DNA from: Pseudarthrobacter cellobiosi
GTDB taxonomy: Bacteria > Actinomycetota > Actinomycetes > Actinomycetales > Micrococcaceae
NCBI RefSeq assembly: GCF_023913755.1
Contig: NZ_JAMXBJ010000032.1
Coordinates: 1-43,787 of the forward strand
DNA length: 43,787 nt
Direction of reading: 5' to 3'
Under the pieces are notes generated by a model. The model was not told the origin of the DNA. It saw nothing but the letters and a program-made list of their open reading frames with translations, and ran no database searches. Shown here piece by piece: positions 25,290 through 34,443 of this stretch. Within the stretch, counting starts at the first letter, position 1, and every line of letters begins with the position of its first letter. The translations under genes and the position numbers were made by a program.

Positions 25290-26882
25290 TCAGTATCCCA
25301 GGGAAACCGGCACTTTTTCCTGCCCTGAAGCCGCCGGCGTGAAGGCCACCGTGGAGACGTCGTCCCGGCCTTCCTGCTCCAGGAGCAGCGCGCCGTAGAC
25401 AGCGTCACCTGACGCGGAGACAACGTACGCCACCACTTCCGACTCGTCCACCTTCTCGGATACCTTGATGGACGTTGTGGTGCCGCCGGCGACGTCGGCA
25501 GTGGCTGCCGCGCGGATCTTGCCGTCCGCGGTGATGGCAGCGTAGGAGACCGTGGCCCGGTTCTCGAGGACGCCGAACACGAGGGTTCGGTCACCGCCCT
25601 GGGGCACGGGCACCACATGCTGGCTTCCCAGCCGGACACCGGAGGCAGCCCAGGCAACGTCCGAGGCCTTCTCGTTCGTGACGCCCCGGGTGACGCGGGT
25701 TGCGGCCACAAACGACACGTCCGAACTGGTGGACACCGTGTAGTGGCCGGCGGGGACGCCAGCCAGCGAAATCTCGGTGACGGCCCCGGCTCTTGCCGTG
25801 ACAACGCCGCCGCCGGGGAGCGCTTTCTGGCCATCACGACCGAAGAGCTTGACCTCCACCACCGCGTCCGACGGTCCCGGAACAGTGATGGCCAGCGCGG
25901 GGCCGGCGTCGTTGAAGCCGCTGTTTCCCGTGAGGGCGGAGATCGCGCCGGCGTCCTGGATGTCGACGCCGGTCATGACCTGCCGTGCGGCCGGAGCGGC
26001 GCCCGGAGCAATGAAGTCGACGCCGCCGGGCGTCAGTCCCCTCAGGACACTCTGCTGGATGGCCGCGGCCACGGGACCGCCCGCGCTCCGGACATGGACC
26101 GTGAGCTGGGCTTCACCAGGGGCCAGGCCAGCCAGGACGATTGAGCGGGTACCTCCCGGAGCGACCAGCAGCCCCCTGCTGCCTGGGGCCTGGATCTGAC
26201 CCTTGCTGCCGAAGAGCTCCAGGCTGACGGTGGCAGGTGTGCTTGAGGCGTTGCTGAGGACAAGGACGGAGGCGCGGCCCACGGTGGTGCTGGCACCGGA
26301 GAGCCAGAGGTCGTTGGCGGGCGGCTGGCAATTGGCAGCCGCCGAGCCCTGCAGGTCACCGTCCGTGGCCGTGAATTTCATAAGCCCGGCGGCTGAGGGC
26401 TTCTGGCCTGCCTGGGCGTCGGCGCTCAGGAGGCTGGCGTCATCCACGCTGTGCCCGGCGAGGACGCCGGCGGTCAGGTCCTGGGGACCTGTCCCCTGGC
26501 CGGGCTGGCTGCCGTCCTTGGCGATCTCGACGGCGGGCGTCCCGTCAAGGGCGGCGAGCCTGCTGCCGGGAAGGACACCGCCGGGAGCGCTCAGGACGGC
26601 GCCCGTGACAGCGCTCTTGGCGGTCGCGGATTCGGGGCTGAACTGGGGGTCGGTGCCCGCCTCCGTTCCTTCGAGCAGGCGGGCCGGGCCAGGACACACC
26701 CCCGCGCTGGCGCCTGCGGGAACTGCAGCCAGCACGGCCGGGATGCTGCGGCTCCCTGCCGGCTGCGGAGCGACCGAGGCGGCAGCGAGTCCCGCGCCTG
26801 CTGCGGCCACAATCGCCACGGCCGAGACCATGCCTGCCAGCATCTGCTTGCGCGGGGTCCTGCGGGCTGCGTCCTTATGCAT
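25290..26882 (-). CDS. DUF5719 family exported protein
   Basis: A 530-residue protein with a basic start (MHKDAARRTPRKQ) and one hydrophobic segment (LAGMVSAVAIVAAAGAGLAAA), then an Ala/Gly/Thr/Val-rich extracellular part with repeated beta-sandwich-like stretches (VLVLSNASSTPATVSLELFG; VVEVKLFGRDGQKALPGG). Its function is unknown. The ATG overlaps the stop of the large glycosyltransferase gene by 8 nt, and AAGGAAC lies upstream, so the two are co-translated and probably act in one envelope pathway. Confidence 0.85.
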   Translation of the reverse strand: MHKDAARRTPRKQMLAGMVSAVAIVAAAGAGLAAASVAPQPAGSRSIPAVLAAVPAGASAGVCPGPARLLEGTEAGTDPQFSPESATAKSAVTGAVLSAPGGVLPGSRLAALDGTPAVEIAKDGSQPGQGTGPQDLTAGVLAGHSVDDASLLSADAQAGQKPSAAGLMKFTATDGDLQGSAAANCQPPANDLWLSGASTTVGRASVLVLSNASSTPATVSLELFGSKGQIQAPGSRGLLVAPGGTRSIVLAGLAPGEAQLTVHVRSAGGPVAAAIQQSVLRGLTPGGVDFIAPGAAPAARQVMTGVDIQDAGAISALTGNSGFNDAGPALAITVPGPSDAVVEVKLFGRDGQKALPGGGVVTARAGAVTEISLAGVPAGHYTVSTSSDVSFVAATRVTRGVTNEKASDVAWAASGVRLGSQHVVPVPQGGDRTLVFGVLENRATVSYAAITADGKIRAAATADVAGGTTTSIKVSEKVDESEVVAYVVSASGDAVYGALLLEQEGRDDVSTVAFTPAASGQEKVPVSLGY

Positions 26883-29800
26883 TCTGGTGTTCCTTACGCA
26901 AAGATCCCTCGTCCCTCGAGAGCCCTGTGTTGGGCCGGCGCGCGGGCATGGGAATGGCGAGCATTACAGTGAGTCCGATCACTGTGATCTGTGCGATTCC
27001 GGACCAGAGGGCCCAAGGGGCGTCGTAGCGGATGGTCAGCTGGCCGGCGGTGGCAGGCAAGGTAAAGGCCTGGGCCGAGCCGGATGTCGTGGCAGTGAGC
27101 TTCCGCCCGTCGAACCAGGCCCTCCATCCCGGGTCCGCCCGTTCGGCGAGCACCACCAGCCGCCCTTCCGGTCCCTCGGCGACGGGAGTGTCGACGTCGT
27201 CGTATTTGGAGGGCACCAGCGCCACAGTGGCGCCGGCGCCGTCCACGATCCTGACGCGATGGGCAACGTCGGCGGGCTGCAGTACCGGCTGGTTCAGCGG
27301 CGTAATCCGCCAGAGCCAGCCGACATCCGTCTGGCCGACGGCAACGAGCCCCGGAACTGCGTCCATCCTGCTGGCCGTGAGCTGGGCGGCGGTATCTGCC
27401 GAGCGCAGCACCACGAATCCGGCACCGAGGCGCTCAAGCTCGGGACGGGGGTCCACGCCTTGGCCGGCCACAAGCGTGGCCACCACGCTGCGGATGGACG
27501 CCGTGACGTCGTCGTCCTCCCTGACCGACTCCTGGCCGGGCGCGCCCAGGATGTTCCGGGCGGCGGCAATCGTTGACAAGCTGTCCAGGGTGGTCCCGGC
27601 ACCGCGCATCAGGGCCGCGTCAAAGGCGCCGTTCTCCTGGGTGCTGATCAGCAGCGTGCGTGTCTGCTCCGGCCCGGTGCCACGGTCTATGGCGGTGGCG
27701 GGAAGCGTCCGGGCGCTGCCTGGCTCCACCAGCCTTGGCGTTCCCAGCGCGGGCCCTGCCGGCACGTCGGCCGGGAGGGCAACGACTGAGGAACGGAGCA
27801 GGTTCTGCGCCGACCACACCGCCATGCCGGCCAGCGGACCGGCAAGCAGCACCAGCATGGCAAGGGCCGTCGCGGAGCGAAGGGCCACGTTGCGCCGAAT
27901 ACTCGGCGACGCCGCCCGGTCCGCGGCATCAAGCAAACGCTCTGCACCGATCAGGGCTGCCCCGAGCAGGGCGAACCCGGCGGCGGAGACGGCCGGACCG
28001 GTGAAGGGTGTCACCAGGGTGTCGGCAGTTGCCCCGGTGGCAACGTGCCCTGCGAGCCAGCCACCGGCGAAGATCACCAGAGCCGCCACCCAGAGAACAT
28101 GTGCCGTCCTGCTGCGCTTACCCGGGAGGAACAGGGCGGCAACGGCAAGCAGCAGGACGGGAACGGCCAGCAGCAGTGCGAGCACGAGTGCCCATGGGAT
28201 CGCCTGGCCGCTGAAGAACGGAAGGCCGGACAGGCCACCTTCGGCGGAGAACAGCAGCGGCTGGCCCAGGAACTGCTGCCACAGCGGGGCCGCCTCGAAT
28301 CCCAGCGGAACACCCGGGTCTGCCAGCAATGCCCGCGGCCGGTCGATAACGGACAGCCCGAAGGGGAGAAAGAGCGCGGCGCTGGGCAAAAGAGCCCACC
28401 ACACGGTGCGGCCACGGCGGCCAAGCATCAGCCCGCAGAGCACAATAACCACAACGGCCGGGACTAGCAGTGAAGGCGCCGACGCGGTCACAACACCCAG
28501 CGTCAACCCTGCGGCGGCGGCAGCGGTCCAGGACGGCATGCCGTTGATCCCAGGCCGTGCGGGTGGTTTTTCGGTGAAACGCCGGTCATCCGCGGACGGG
28601 ACAATGAACCGTCCGTGGCCCACAGCGGACCCGGTGGCGCGCAGGAGTGCCAGGACCAGCAGCGGAATCATGATGTGGGCCACCAAGGCACCGGCTCGGC
28701 CCTGGTTCAGTGCTATCTGCAAGGCAGGAGCGGCCGCCCAGAAGAGTGCGGCAACGAGGCGGAAGCGGCGCCGGATGGTCAGGCCCCCGGCCGCAAACCA
28801 TGCGGTCAGCCCGGAAAGCGGGGCGGCGAGCAGCAGGAGCCAGGCCATGGCCGCGTTGGCGTCTCCCCCGCCGAGCAGGCCAAGGATCCACAGCACATAG
28901 CCGAAGGGGTCGCCCTTGCCCGGAAGCCCTGCCCCCAGGCTGATCCACGAGCTGGAGGCGTGGTGCCAGATTTCGCCAAGGGTGGAGGACACCGGAATGA
29001 GGCCTCCACCGGAAACAGCGTCGGCCCGGAACAGCCCGGTGAGCGCCGTGAGGGAAGCCACGGACGCGATGACGATGGCGGCGATGGCGCCGGTCCCCAC
29101 CCAACCCCGTTCGGTGGTGGTCAGGGCAGCGAAGTCATCTGATGAGTCCCCCGTGGGCTGGTCCGCCAGGGGGTCATGGACCAGGCCATCGGCCGTGGAG
29201 TTGTCGGCGCCCAGGGCTTCCATCAGGGAGCGGCGGTGGTTCCAGACTTCACGCCGGGGCGTCTGCAGCTTCTTGATGACGGACCGCCGGATCCGCCGGC
29301 TGTTTGCCGCGGTCCTGCGGGCCTTTGCCACGGCACCGGGCCGGGCCAGGGCAGCGAATGTGGCCACAAGCTGGGAGAAACCGTGCCCGGGATCCTTGAC
29401 CGCGATGCTGAGCACGAGCTTGAAGATGCTGCCCAGCAGCGCACCGACAGCATGGATAGGCACCTTCCACAGCGGGGCGTGCTTGAGGCGCAGATGGACC
29501 TGGGCTTTTCGCGCCGCGGAAGCGTTGCCCTGGGCATGGGGCCGGTGGGCTACGTGGAACATCCGTGCGGTGGGAACTACCACCACACGGTGCCCGGCGA
29601 GGCGGTTGCGCCAGCAGAAGTCGACGTCGTCGCCGGTGCCCGGCAGCGCGGGGTCGAAGCCCTTCAGGAGCTCCCAGATATCACGGCGGACCAGCATGCC
29701 GGCCGAGTTCACCGCAAACGTGTCAGTGCGGCCGTTGTACTGGCCCTGGTCCAGTTCGTCGGCATCGATCAGGGTAAGCCGCTCGGCCCAGCGGCTGGTG

Positions 29801-30207
29801 GAGAGTCCGACGTCGATCAGCCGGCGTTCCACGTGCCAGTCCAGTTGCTTGCAGCCGGCCACGGTCACGGATGGTGCGCGTTCCACGGCACTGAGGAGTT
29901 CGGCCAGCGCCTCCGGGGCCGGAGCCGCATCGTCGTGAAGCAGCCAGACCCACTCGGTGGCGGCGCGCTGGGACTGGCCTGCCCAGGGCGCGTGCGTGTT
30001 GAGCCCGGCGCGCACGGCGCCGCCCATGCCGCTCTTGCCGGGCGGAAAGGTGCTCACATTGGTTGCGCCGAAGGCCCGTTCCAGGAGGACGGCGGAGTCG
30101 TCACGCGATCCGGTGTCCACTCCGATGACGGAGTCCGCGGGCCGGGTCTGGTCCGCGAGGGCAGCCAGGGTTCTGGGGAGATAGGCACTGCCGTTGTGGG
30201 ACACCAC
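26875..30207 (-). CDS. Large glycosyltransferase family 2 / polytopic membrane protein
   Basis: A 1110-residue protein with an N-terminal GT2 domain (1-320): DTGSRDDSAVLL, the sugar-nucleotide DD in LLHDDAAP (92-93) and the acceptor-side GTGDDVDFCWRNRLAGHRV (about 191-209). About a dozen membrane helices follow (380-840), then a large external beta-rich region and a last helix near 1080. The architecture suggests a polymerising or transferring enzyme for an envelope glycan; the sugar is unknown. The first in-frame canonical start is GTG 30207, which cuts into the first beta strand (VTAVVVSHNG expected). A good Shine-Dalgarno and ATG at 30221 lie just upstream but one base out of frame. Confidence 0.9.
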   Translation of the reverse strand: MVSHNGSAYLPRTLAALADQTRPADSVIGVDTGSRDDSAVLLERAFGATNVSTFPPGKSGMGGAVRAGLNTHAPWAGQSQRAATEWVWLLHDDAAPAPEALAELLSAVERAPSVTVAGCKQLDWHVERRLIDVGLSTSRWAERLTLIDADELDQGQYNGRTDTFAVNSAGMLVRRDIWELLKGFDPALPGTGDDVDFCWRNRLAGHRVVVVPTARMFHVAHRPHAQGNASAARKAQVHLRLKHAPLWKVPIHAVGALLGSIFKLVLSIAVKDPGHGFSQLVATFAALARPGAVAKARRTAANSRRIRRSVIKKLQTPRREVWNHRRSLMEALGADNSTADGLVHDPLADQPTGDSSDDFAALTTTERGWVGTGAIAAIVIASVASLTALTGLFRADAVSGGGLIPVSSTLGEIWHHASSSWISLGAGLPGKGDPFGYVLWILGLLGGGDANAAMAWLLLLAAPLSGLTAWFAAGGLTIRRRFRLVAALFWAAAPALQIALNQGRAGALVAHIMIPLLVLALLRATGSAVGHGRFIVPSADDRRFTEKPPARPGINGMPSWTAAAAAGLTLGVVTASAPSLLVPAVVVIVLCGLMLGRRGRTVWWALLPSAALFLPFGLSVIDRPRALLADPGVPLGFEAAPLWQQFLGQPLLFSAEGGLSGLPFFSGQAIPWALVLALLLAVPVLLLAVAALFLPGKRSRTAHVLWVAALVIFAGGWLAGHVATGATADTLVTPFTGPAVSAAGFALLGAALIGAERLLDAADRAASPSIRRNVALRSATALAMLVLLAGPLAGMAVWSAQNLLRSSVVALPADVPAGPALGTPRLVEPGSARTLPATAIDRGTGPEQTRTLLISTQENGAFDAALMRGAGTTLDSLSTIAAARNILGAPGQESVREDDDVTASIRSVVATLVAGQGVDPRPELERLGAGFVVLRSADTAAQLTASRMDAVPGLVAVGQTDVGWLWRITPLNQPVLQPADVAHRVRIVDGAGATVALVPSKYDDVDTPVAEGPEGRLVVLAERADPGWRAWFDGRKLTATTSGSAQAFTLPATAGQLTIRYDAPWALWSGIAQITVIGLTVMLAIPMPARRPNTGLSRDEGSLRKEHQNA

Positions 30208-30236
30208 AACGGCAGTGACATGTACTTCCTGAAGAA

Positions 30237-30782
30237 TTAGATTGCTCGCTTCCTTAGCCGCCGGCGCTCACGCTCGGAAAGGCCACCCCAAATGCCAAAC
30301 CGTTCGTCGTTTGCCAGCGCATATTCCAGGCACTGCGACCGCACATTGCATGCACCGCAGACCTTCTTGGCGTCGCGCGTGGATCCGCCCTTCTCCGGGA
30401 AGAAGGCTTCCGGATCCGTTTGCGCGCACAATGCATCAGTCTGCCAGCCGAGTTCGCCTTCGTCGTCGAAGTCCTGCCTGAACGGCAGTCCGATCCACAC
30501 CGGCTGAGTACTTGTTCCCTGTGCCGGGGTGCGTAGTTCCATGGGCGGATCCAGGTCGTCATCGTCCTGATCGTGTCCGCCGTCAAGGAGTGCTTCGTGC
30601 GCCGCCAGGAAGGCTGTGGCCTGGTTCTGGAGGGAGTCATTGGTGTTGCGGTTATGGCGGTCCGCGGCGTCGGGATCCGCGGGATCGACGTACCAGTCGC
30701 TCGGCACCCCCCGTGCGCGGTATTTAGCCGTTGCCAGTCCAGCGACGACGGCATCTTCATGGATACGCTCTGCTTGCCCCAC
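30237..30782 (-). CDS. WhiB family Fe-S regulator (WhiB2-like)
   Basis: A Wbl-type protein holding a [4Fe-4S] cluster, which partners the primary sigma factor; WhiB2 (WhmD in Mycobacterium smegmatis) governs septation. The C-terminal domain has the Cys set C-x22-C-x2-C-x5-C (ALCAQTDPEAFFPEKGGST, VCGAC, QCLEYA), the GIWGG turn and the basic SERERRRLRKRAI. The frame is open to TTG 30797, but GTG 30782 has GGGGAGGG five bases upstream (181 residues). The Asp-rich N-terminal extension of about 90 residues keeps coding-like GC3. A shorter form from ATG 30542 is possible. The glycosyltransferase gene follows within 30 bp. Confidence 0.93.
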   Translation of the reverse strand: MGQAERIHEDAVVAGLATAKYRARGVPSDWYVDPADPDAADRHNRNTNDSLQNQATAFLAAHEALLDGGHDQDDDDLDPPMELRTPAQGTSTQPVWIGLPFRQDFDDEGELGWQTDALCAQTDPEAFFPEKGGSTRDAKKVCGACNVRSQCLEYALANDERFGIWGGLSERERRRLRKRAI

Positions 30783-30872
30783 TGCGACCCTCCCCAAATG
30801 TTGCAGCCCTTGCCTGAATACTTGGACACTCGGTTGCGTGTCCGTATTGATGCAGTGACTTTCGATATCTAA

Positions 30873-30886
30873 TTACACGCGTGTAA
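30873..30886. promoter_or_regulatory. 14-bp palindrome upstream of whiB
   Basis: TTACACG-CGTGTAA, a perfect palindrome about 90 bp upstream of the proposed whiB start, inside an AT-rich patch. It has the form of a dimeric regulator site; I do not know the regulator. Confidence 0.45.
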
Positions 30887-31088
30887 CTAGTAGGGAGTCA
30901 AGCCGTGGACGGGATAATAATCAACTTTCCGGGCCAATCGCTGGCACGCCACGCCCGGGAGTTTTTCGAAGTCCCCGCGCGCCGGAGGCCTGACGGTCCG
31001 CATCGGCGGCCAAAAGGTCCCGTTTCCGCTGAGTAGCTGCCAAAAATACAGGCGCAGCCCGAATTAGACAAATAAGATGACAAACTCC

Positions 31089-31104
31089 TGTGAGTAACAT
31101 CACA
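31089..31104. promoter_or_regulatory. CRP-type site, TGTGA-N6-TCACA
   Basis: TGTGA-GTAACA-TCACA matches the CRP-family consensus at all ten fixed positions. It lies 91 bp before the TIGR03089 ATG and about 310 bp from whiB. CRP control of wbl and rpf genes is known in mycobacteria. Confidence 0.55.
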
Positions 31105-31194
31105 GCCCTGCGGGACCCGCCTGGGATCCTTAGGGACTCGGCGCGCGGCATCCCCGCCACGGACGCCCCATGGGGTCCGTGACAAGATAAAGCC

Positions 31195-31893
31195 ATGAGT
31201 ATCCCGGCGATAGATCTGATGACCACCCTGCGTTCCGGCCACGCCACGTCGCCCCGCCTGACCTGGTACGGCCCGGACTCCGAGCGCGTGGAACTCTCCG
31301 GTCGTGTGCTGGACAACTGGGTGGCAAAAACGAGCAATCTGCTGCAGGACGAACTCGATGCCGAGCCCGGCATGCGGCTGACCCTTGACCTGCCAGCCCA
31401 CTGGAAGTCAATGATCTGGGCACTGGCCGCCTGGCAGCTGGGCATGGAAACAGTCCTGGACGGCGGGGAGGCGGAGCTCCTCGTCACCGACCGGCCCGGA
31501 ACCGTTGTGGGGAAGCACGACGCCGTTATCGCCGTCGCGCTGCCGGCCCTGGCGATGCGGTGGCCGGGTGACCTGCCTGCCGGAGTCATCGACTACGCCG
31601 CCGAGGTCCGCTCCCATGGTGACGTCTTTATGGCACACACGGACCCTTCGGCGGCCGGCTGTGCCATTCGGGCTGGCGGAGGCCAGCGGCACATCCACGA
31701 AAGCCTGATCACTGGTTTTGCGGCGTCGCATGAGGAAGGCGTCAGGCTTCTGGTCCCGGCTTCTGAAGGGCTGGAGCCGGCGCTGGCGAACTCGCTCGGC
31801 GCGTGGCACAGCGGTGGTTCAGTGGTGCTGGCGCACCCCGATGTGGAACTGACGGACAAGCTGCTGGCCGCGGAACGCATCCACGGCAAATAG
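31195..31893 (+). CDS. TIGR03089 family protein
   Basis: A 232-residue protein restricted to actinobacteria. It resembles the N-terminal part of AMP-dependent synthetases (LTWYGPDSERVELSGRVLDNWVAKTSNLLQ; LDLPAHWKSMIWALAAWQLG) but is far shorter and lacks the P-loop and C-terminal domain, so adenylate-forming activity is unlikely. Its function is unknown. The ATG follows CAAGATAAAGCC, compatible with a leaderless start. It ends 10 bp from the convergent GtrA gene. In mycobacteria it is found near an LCP gene and purE/purK, as here. Confidence 0.85.
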   Translation: MSIPAIDLMTTLRSGHATSPRLTWYGPDSERVELSGRVLDNWVAKTSNLLQDELDAEPGMRLTLDLPAHWKSMIWALAAWQLGMETVLDGGEAELLVTDRPGTVVGKHDAVIAVALPALAMRWPGDLPAGVIDYAAEVRSHGDVFMAHTDPSAAGCAIRAGGGQRHIHESLITGFAASHEEGVRLLVPASEGLEPALANSLGAWHSGGSVVLAHPDVELTDKLLAAERIHGK

Positions 31894-31903
31894 TTTTCCT
31901 GCG

Positions 31904-32479
31904 TCAGGGCTGACGGCGGCTTTCTTGTGAGTCCCTGTCCGGCTGTTCCCCGCGCTGGGCGGCGGCAGCAGCAGCCTTCTCCTGGTGGTGCCGCTCGATG
32001 AGCTCGTGGTCGTGGGAGAACTCCGGTTCCTGGTCCAGTTCTTCGTTGAAGACCCAGAACCGGTAAGCGAAGAAGCGGAAGATGGTGCCCAGAACCAGGC
32101 CCACCACGCTGCCGGCTATAAAGAGCGAGGGCTTGTCGTTCAGGTCCAGGATGTACTTCGCGAACCAGACGCAGCCTGAGGCGATCAGCAGTCCCACGAG
32201 GTTCATGATGGCGAAGAGCACGGCCTCACGGGCCACGTTGGCCTGCTTGCGGTGGCGGAACGTCCAGTAACGGTTGGCAACCCACGAGAAGATGCTTGCC
32301 ACGATGGTTGCCACGGCCTTGGCCCAGACCTCGCTGCCGTGCATCGGACCGGTGAACAGCCAGATGAAGATTGCCGAGTCAATGACGAAGGCCACCCCGC
32401 CCACGGCTCCGAACTTGGCCACTTCACGCCAAAATAGCGAGGCGAGCCCCCGGATACGATCTGCAAGTGCGCTAAACAT
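31904..32479 (-). CDS. GtrA family membrane protein
   Basis: GtrA-like proteins have four membrane helices and are thought to flip lipid-linked sugars (undecaprenyl-phosphate-glucose) for surface glycan decoration. The 191 residues show FGAVGGVAFVIDSAIFIWLF, IVASIFSWVANRYWTFRHRK (the family signature), then two further helices and a charged tail of about 60 residues. The frame is open to 32650, but ATG 32479 has GGAGG four bases upstream and fits the family. It is divergent from purK. Confidence 0.92.
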   Translation of the reverse strand: MFSALADRIRGLASLFWREVAKFGAVGGVAFVIDSAIFIWLFTGPMHGSEVWAKAVATIVASIFSWVANRYWTFRHRKQANVAREAVLFAIMNLVGLLIASGCVWFAKYILDLNDKPSLFIAGSVVGLVLGTIFRFFAYRFWVFNEELDQEPEFSHDHELIERHHQEKAAAAAAQRGEQPDRDSQESRRQP

Positions 32480-32639
32480 GACCCTCCATGGCCGTCCGTT
32501 CATTGGGCCACACGGCCAGAGGTCTATTTTAGACCCGAAATCGGTGAACCGGCCCCACGCGGAGTGCAGGGTGATCGCGGAAATACCCGAAAAGCGGGCC
32601 CCCCGACGTCCCAAAGCCCGGATCCCGTGAGCTTTTCTG

Positions 32640-32645
32640 TAGGCT
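32640..32645 (+). promoter_or_regulatory. -10 box for leaderless purK
   Basis: TAGGCT followed by seven bases (GGCATAT) and GTG 32653. Confidence 0.55.
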
Positions 32646-32652
32646 GGCATAT

Positions 32653-33849
32653 GTGACTTTTCCAGTAATCGGCGTGGTTGGCGGCGGCCAACTCGCGCGC
32701 ATGATGGCCCCGGCCGCTACCGCCCTTGGCTTTGAACTCCGTGTCCTGGCTGAGGCGGAGGACGTTTCAGCCGTGTCGGCTGTGTCCACTTCACCGGTGG
32801 GCGACTACAAGGACCTCCAGACTCTCCTCGACTTCGCGGACGGCCTGGATGTCATGACGTTCGACCACGAACACGTCCCCACGGACCACCTCCGCGCGCT
32901 TTTGGCCGCCGGCGTGAATGTCCAGCCCGGTCCGGACGCCCTGGTTAATGCCCAGGACAAGCTGGTGATGAGGGCCGCCATCGACAGCCTTGGGCTCCCG
33001 AACCCCACCTGGGCTGCTGTCGCTGACGTCGCCGCGCTCGTGGTCTTCGGCGAAGAAACGGGTTGGCCCGTTGTCCTCAAGATGCCCCGCGGCGGCTACG
33101 ACGGCAAGGGCGTGCGGATCATCGACTCCGCCGAGGCCGCCGAAGAGGCTGCTCCGTGGTTCGAAGCCATGAGCCCGCTCCTCGCCGAAGCCAAAGTTGA
33201 GTTCAGCCGCGAACTGTCCGCGCTGGTGGCGCGGACCCCGGGCGGCGAAGCGAGAGCATGGCCGGTGGTGCACACCATCCAGGTGGACGGCGTCTGCGAC
33301 GAAGTCATCGCCCCTGCCCTGGACATCCCCCTCGAGGTCGCCGCGGCTGCGGAAGACGCGGCACTGCGCGTCGCCACGGAACTGGGCGTCACCGGAGTCA
33401 TGGCGGCGGAACTCTTTGAAACACCGGGCTCCGGCGCCGGCTTCCTGATCAACGAACTCGCGATGCGCCCCCACAACACCGGCCACTGGACCCAGGACGG
33501 TTCGGTCACCAGCCAGTTTGAGCAGCACCTGCGGGCGGTCCTGGACCTGCCGCTGGGTGCCACCGACATCCTGGGCCCGATAGTGGTCATGAAAAACTTC
33601 CTGGGCGGCGACAACCAGGATCTGTTTTCCGCCTACCCGGCCGCCCTCGCCAGCGAGCCGGCCGCCAAGGTCCACTGCTACGGCAAGTCAGTGCGTCCGG
33701 GACGCAAGATTGGCCATGTCAACCTCGTAGGGACCTCCACGGATGATGTGGACTCGGTCCGGCAACGCGCAACCCGTGTGGCGGCCATCATCCGCGACGG
33801 CCGGGTTCCCACCGAAGAATCAGCACGGATTTCCGAGGAGAACGCATGA
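32653..33849 (+). CDS. purK: N5-carboxyaminoimidazole ribonucleotide synthase
   Basis: Uses ATP and bicarbonate to carboxylate AIR to N5-CAIR in purine synthesis. The 398-residue ATP-grasp protein starts [18 protein letters not shown] and shows [25 protein letters not shown] (ATP-binding loop) and [15 protein letters not shown] (metal and substrate site). The start is GTG 32653, probably leaderless. Its last codons overlap the purE ATG by 4 nt (ATGA), so the two genes of this two-step conversion are coupled. Confidence 0.97.
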   Translation: MTFPVIGVVGGGQLARMMAPAATALGFELRVLAEAEDVSAVSAVSTSPVGDYKDLQTLLDFADGLDVMTFDHEHVPTDHLRALLAAGVNVQPGPDALVNAQDKLVMRAAIDSLGLPNPTWAAVADVAALVVFGEETGWPVVLKMPRGGYDGKGVRIIDSAEAAEEAAPWFEAMSPLLAEAKVEFSRELSALVARTPGGEARAWPVVHTIQVDGVCDEVIAPALDIPLEVAAAAEDAALRVATELGVTGVMAAELFETPGSGAGFLINELAMRPHNTGHWTQDGSVTSQFEQHLRAVLDLPLGATDILGPIVVMKNFLGGDNQDLFSAYPAALASEPAAKVHCYGKSVRPGRKIGHVNLVGTSTDDVDSVRQRATRVAAIIRDGRVPTEESARISEENA

Positions 33850-34433
33850 CCACCGAAACCACCACCGGCACCGCCCGCACCGGCCCCCGTCCCATCGTTG
33901 GGCTGGTCATGGGCTCAGACTCGGATTGGCCGGTCATGGAGGCCGCCGCGGATGCATTGGCTGAGTTCGGCATCCCTTTTGAAGCCGATGTGATCTCCGC
34001 ACACCGGATGCCCACCGAAATGATCCGGTACGGCCAGACCGCCCACGAACGCGGGCTGCGCATCATCATCGCGGGCGCCGGCGGAGCTGCCCACCTTCCC
34101 GGCATGCTGGCGAGCGTGACTCCCCTGCCCGTTATTGGCGTCCCGGTCCCGCTGAAGACCCTGGACGGCATGGATTCCCTCCTCTCCATCGTGCAAATGC
34201 CGGCCGGCGTTCCCGTAGCCACCGTGTCCATTGCCGGTGCCCGGAACGCAGGCCTGCTCGCGGTCCGGATCCTCGCGTCGGGCACGGACGAACTGGCAGC
34301 CTCGCTCCGCGCCGACCTCGTGCACTTCGCCCAGGAACTCAACGACGTCGCCACCCGCAAGGGAGCCAACCTCAGGCAGAAAGTCAGCGAAGTCTTCGCC
34401 GACGGCAATGGTGTTCTCCGGGGCAGCCGTTAA
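33846..34433 (+). CDS. purE: N5-carboxyaminoimidazole ribonucleotide mutase
   Basis: Converts N5-CAIR to CAIR, the step after PurK. A class I PurE of 195 residues, with [13 protein letters not shown] (18-30), the catalytic SAHRMP (about 56-61), [15 protein letters not shown] and the C-terminal [20 protein letters not shown]. About 15 Thr-rich residues precede the core. It overlaps purK and is followed after 10 bp by the LCP gene. Confidence 0.97.
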   Translation: MTTETTTGTARTGPRPIVGLVMGSDSDWPVMEAAADALAEFGIPFEADVISAHRMPTEMIRYGQTAHERGLRIIIAGAGGAAHLPGMLASVTPLPVIGVPVPLKTLDGMDSLLSIVQMPAGVPVATVSIAGARNAGLLAVRILASGTDELAASLRADLVHFAQELNDVATRKGANLRQKVSEVFADGNGVLRGSR

Positions 34434-34443
34434 GGAACCGGAC

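Larger units (their letters stand above)
30783..31194. other. Divergent control region between whiB and TIGR03089 genes
   Basis: About 410 bp without a gene, more AT-rich than its surroundings. It contains a 14-bp palindrome (30873-30886), a perfect CRP-type site (31089-31104) and possible -10 boxes for the plus-strand gene (TAAGAT near 31073; CAAGAT at 31183-31188, six bases before ATG 31195). Confidence 0.6.
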
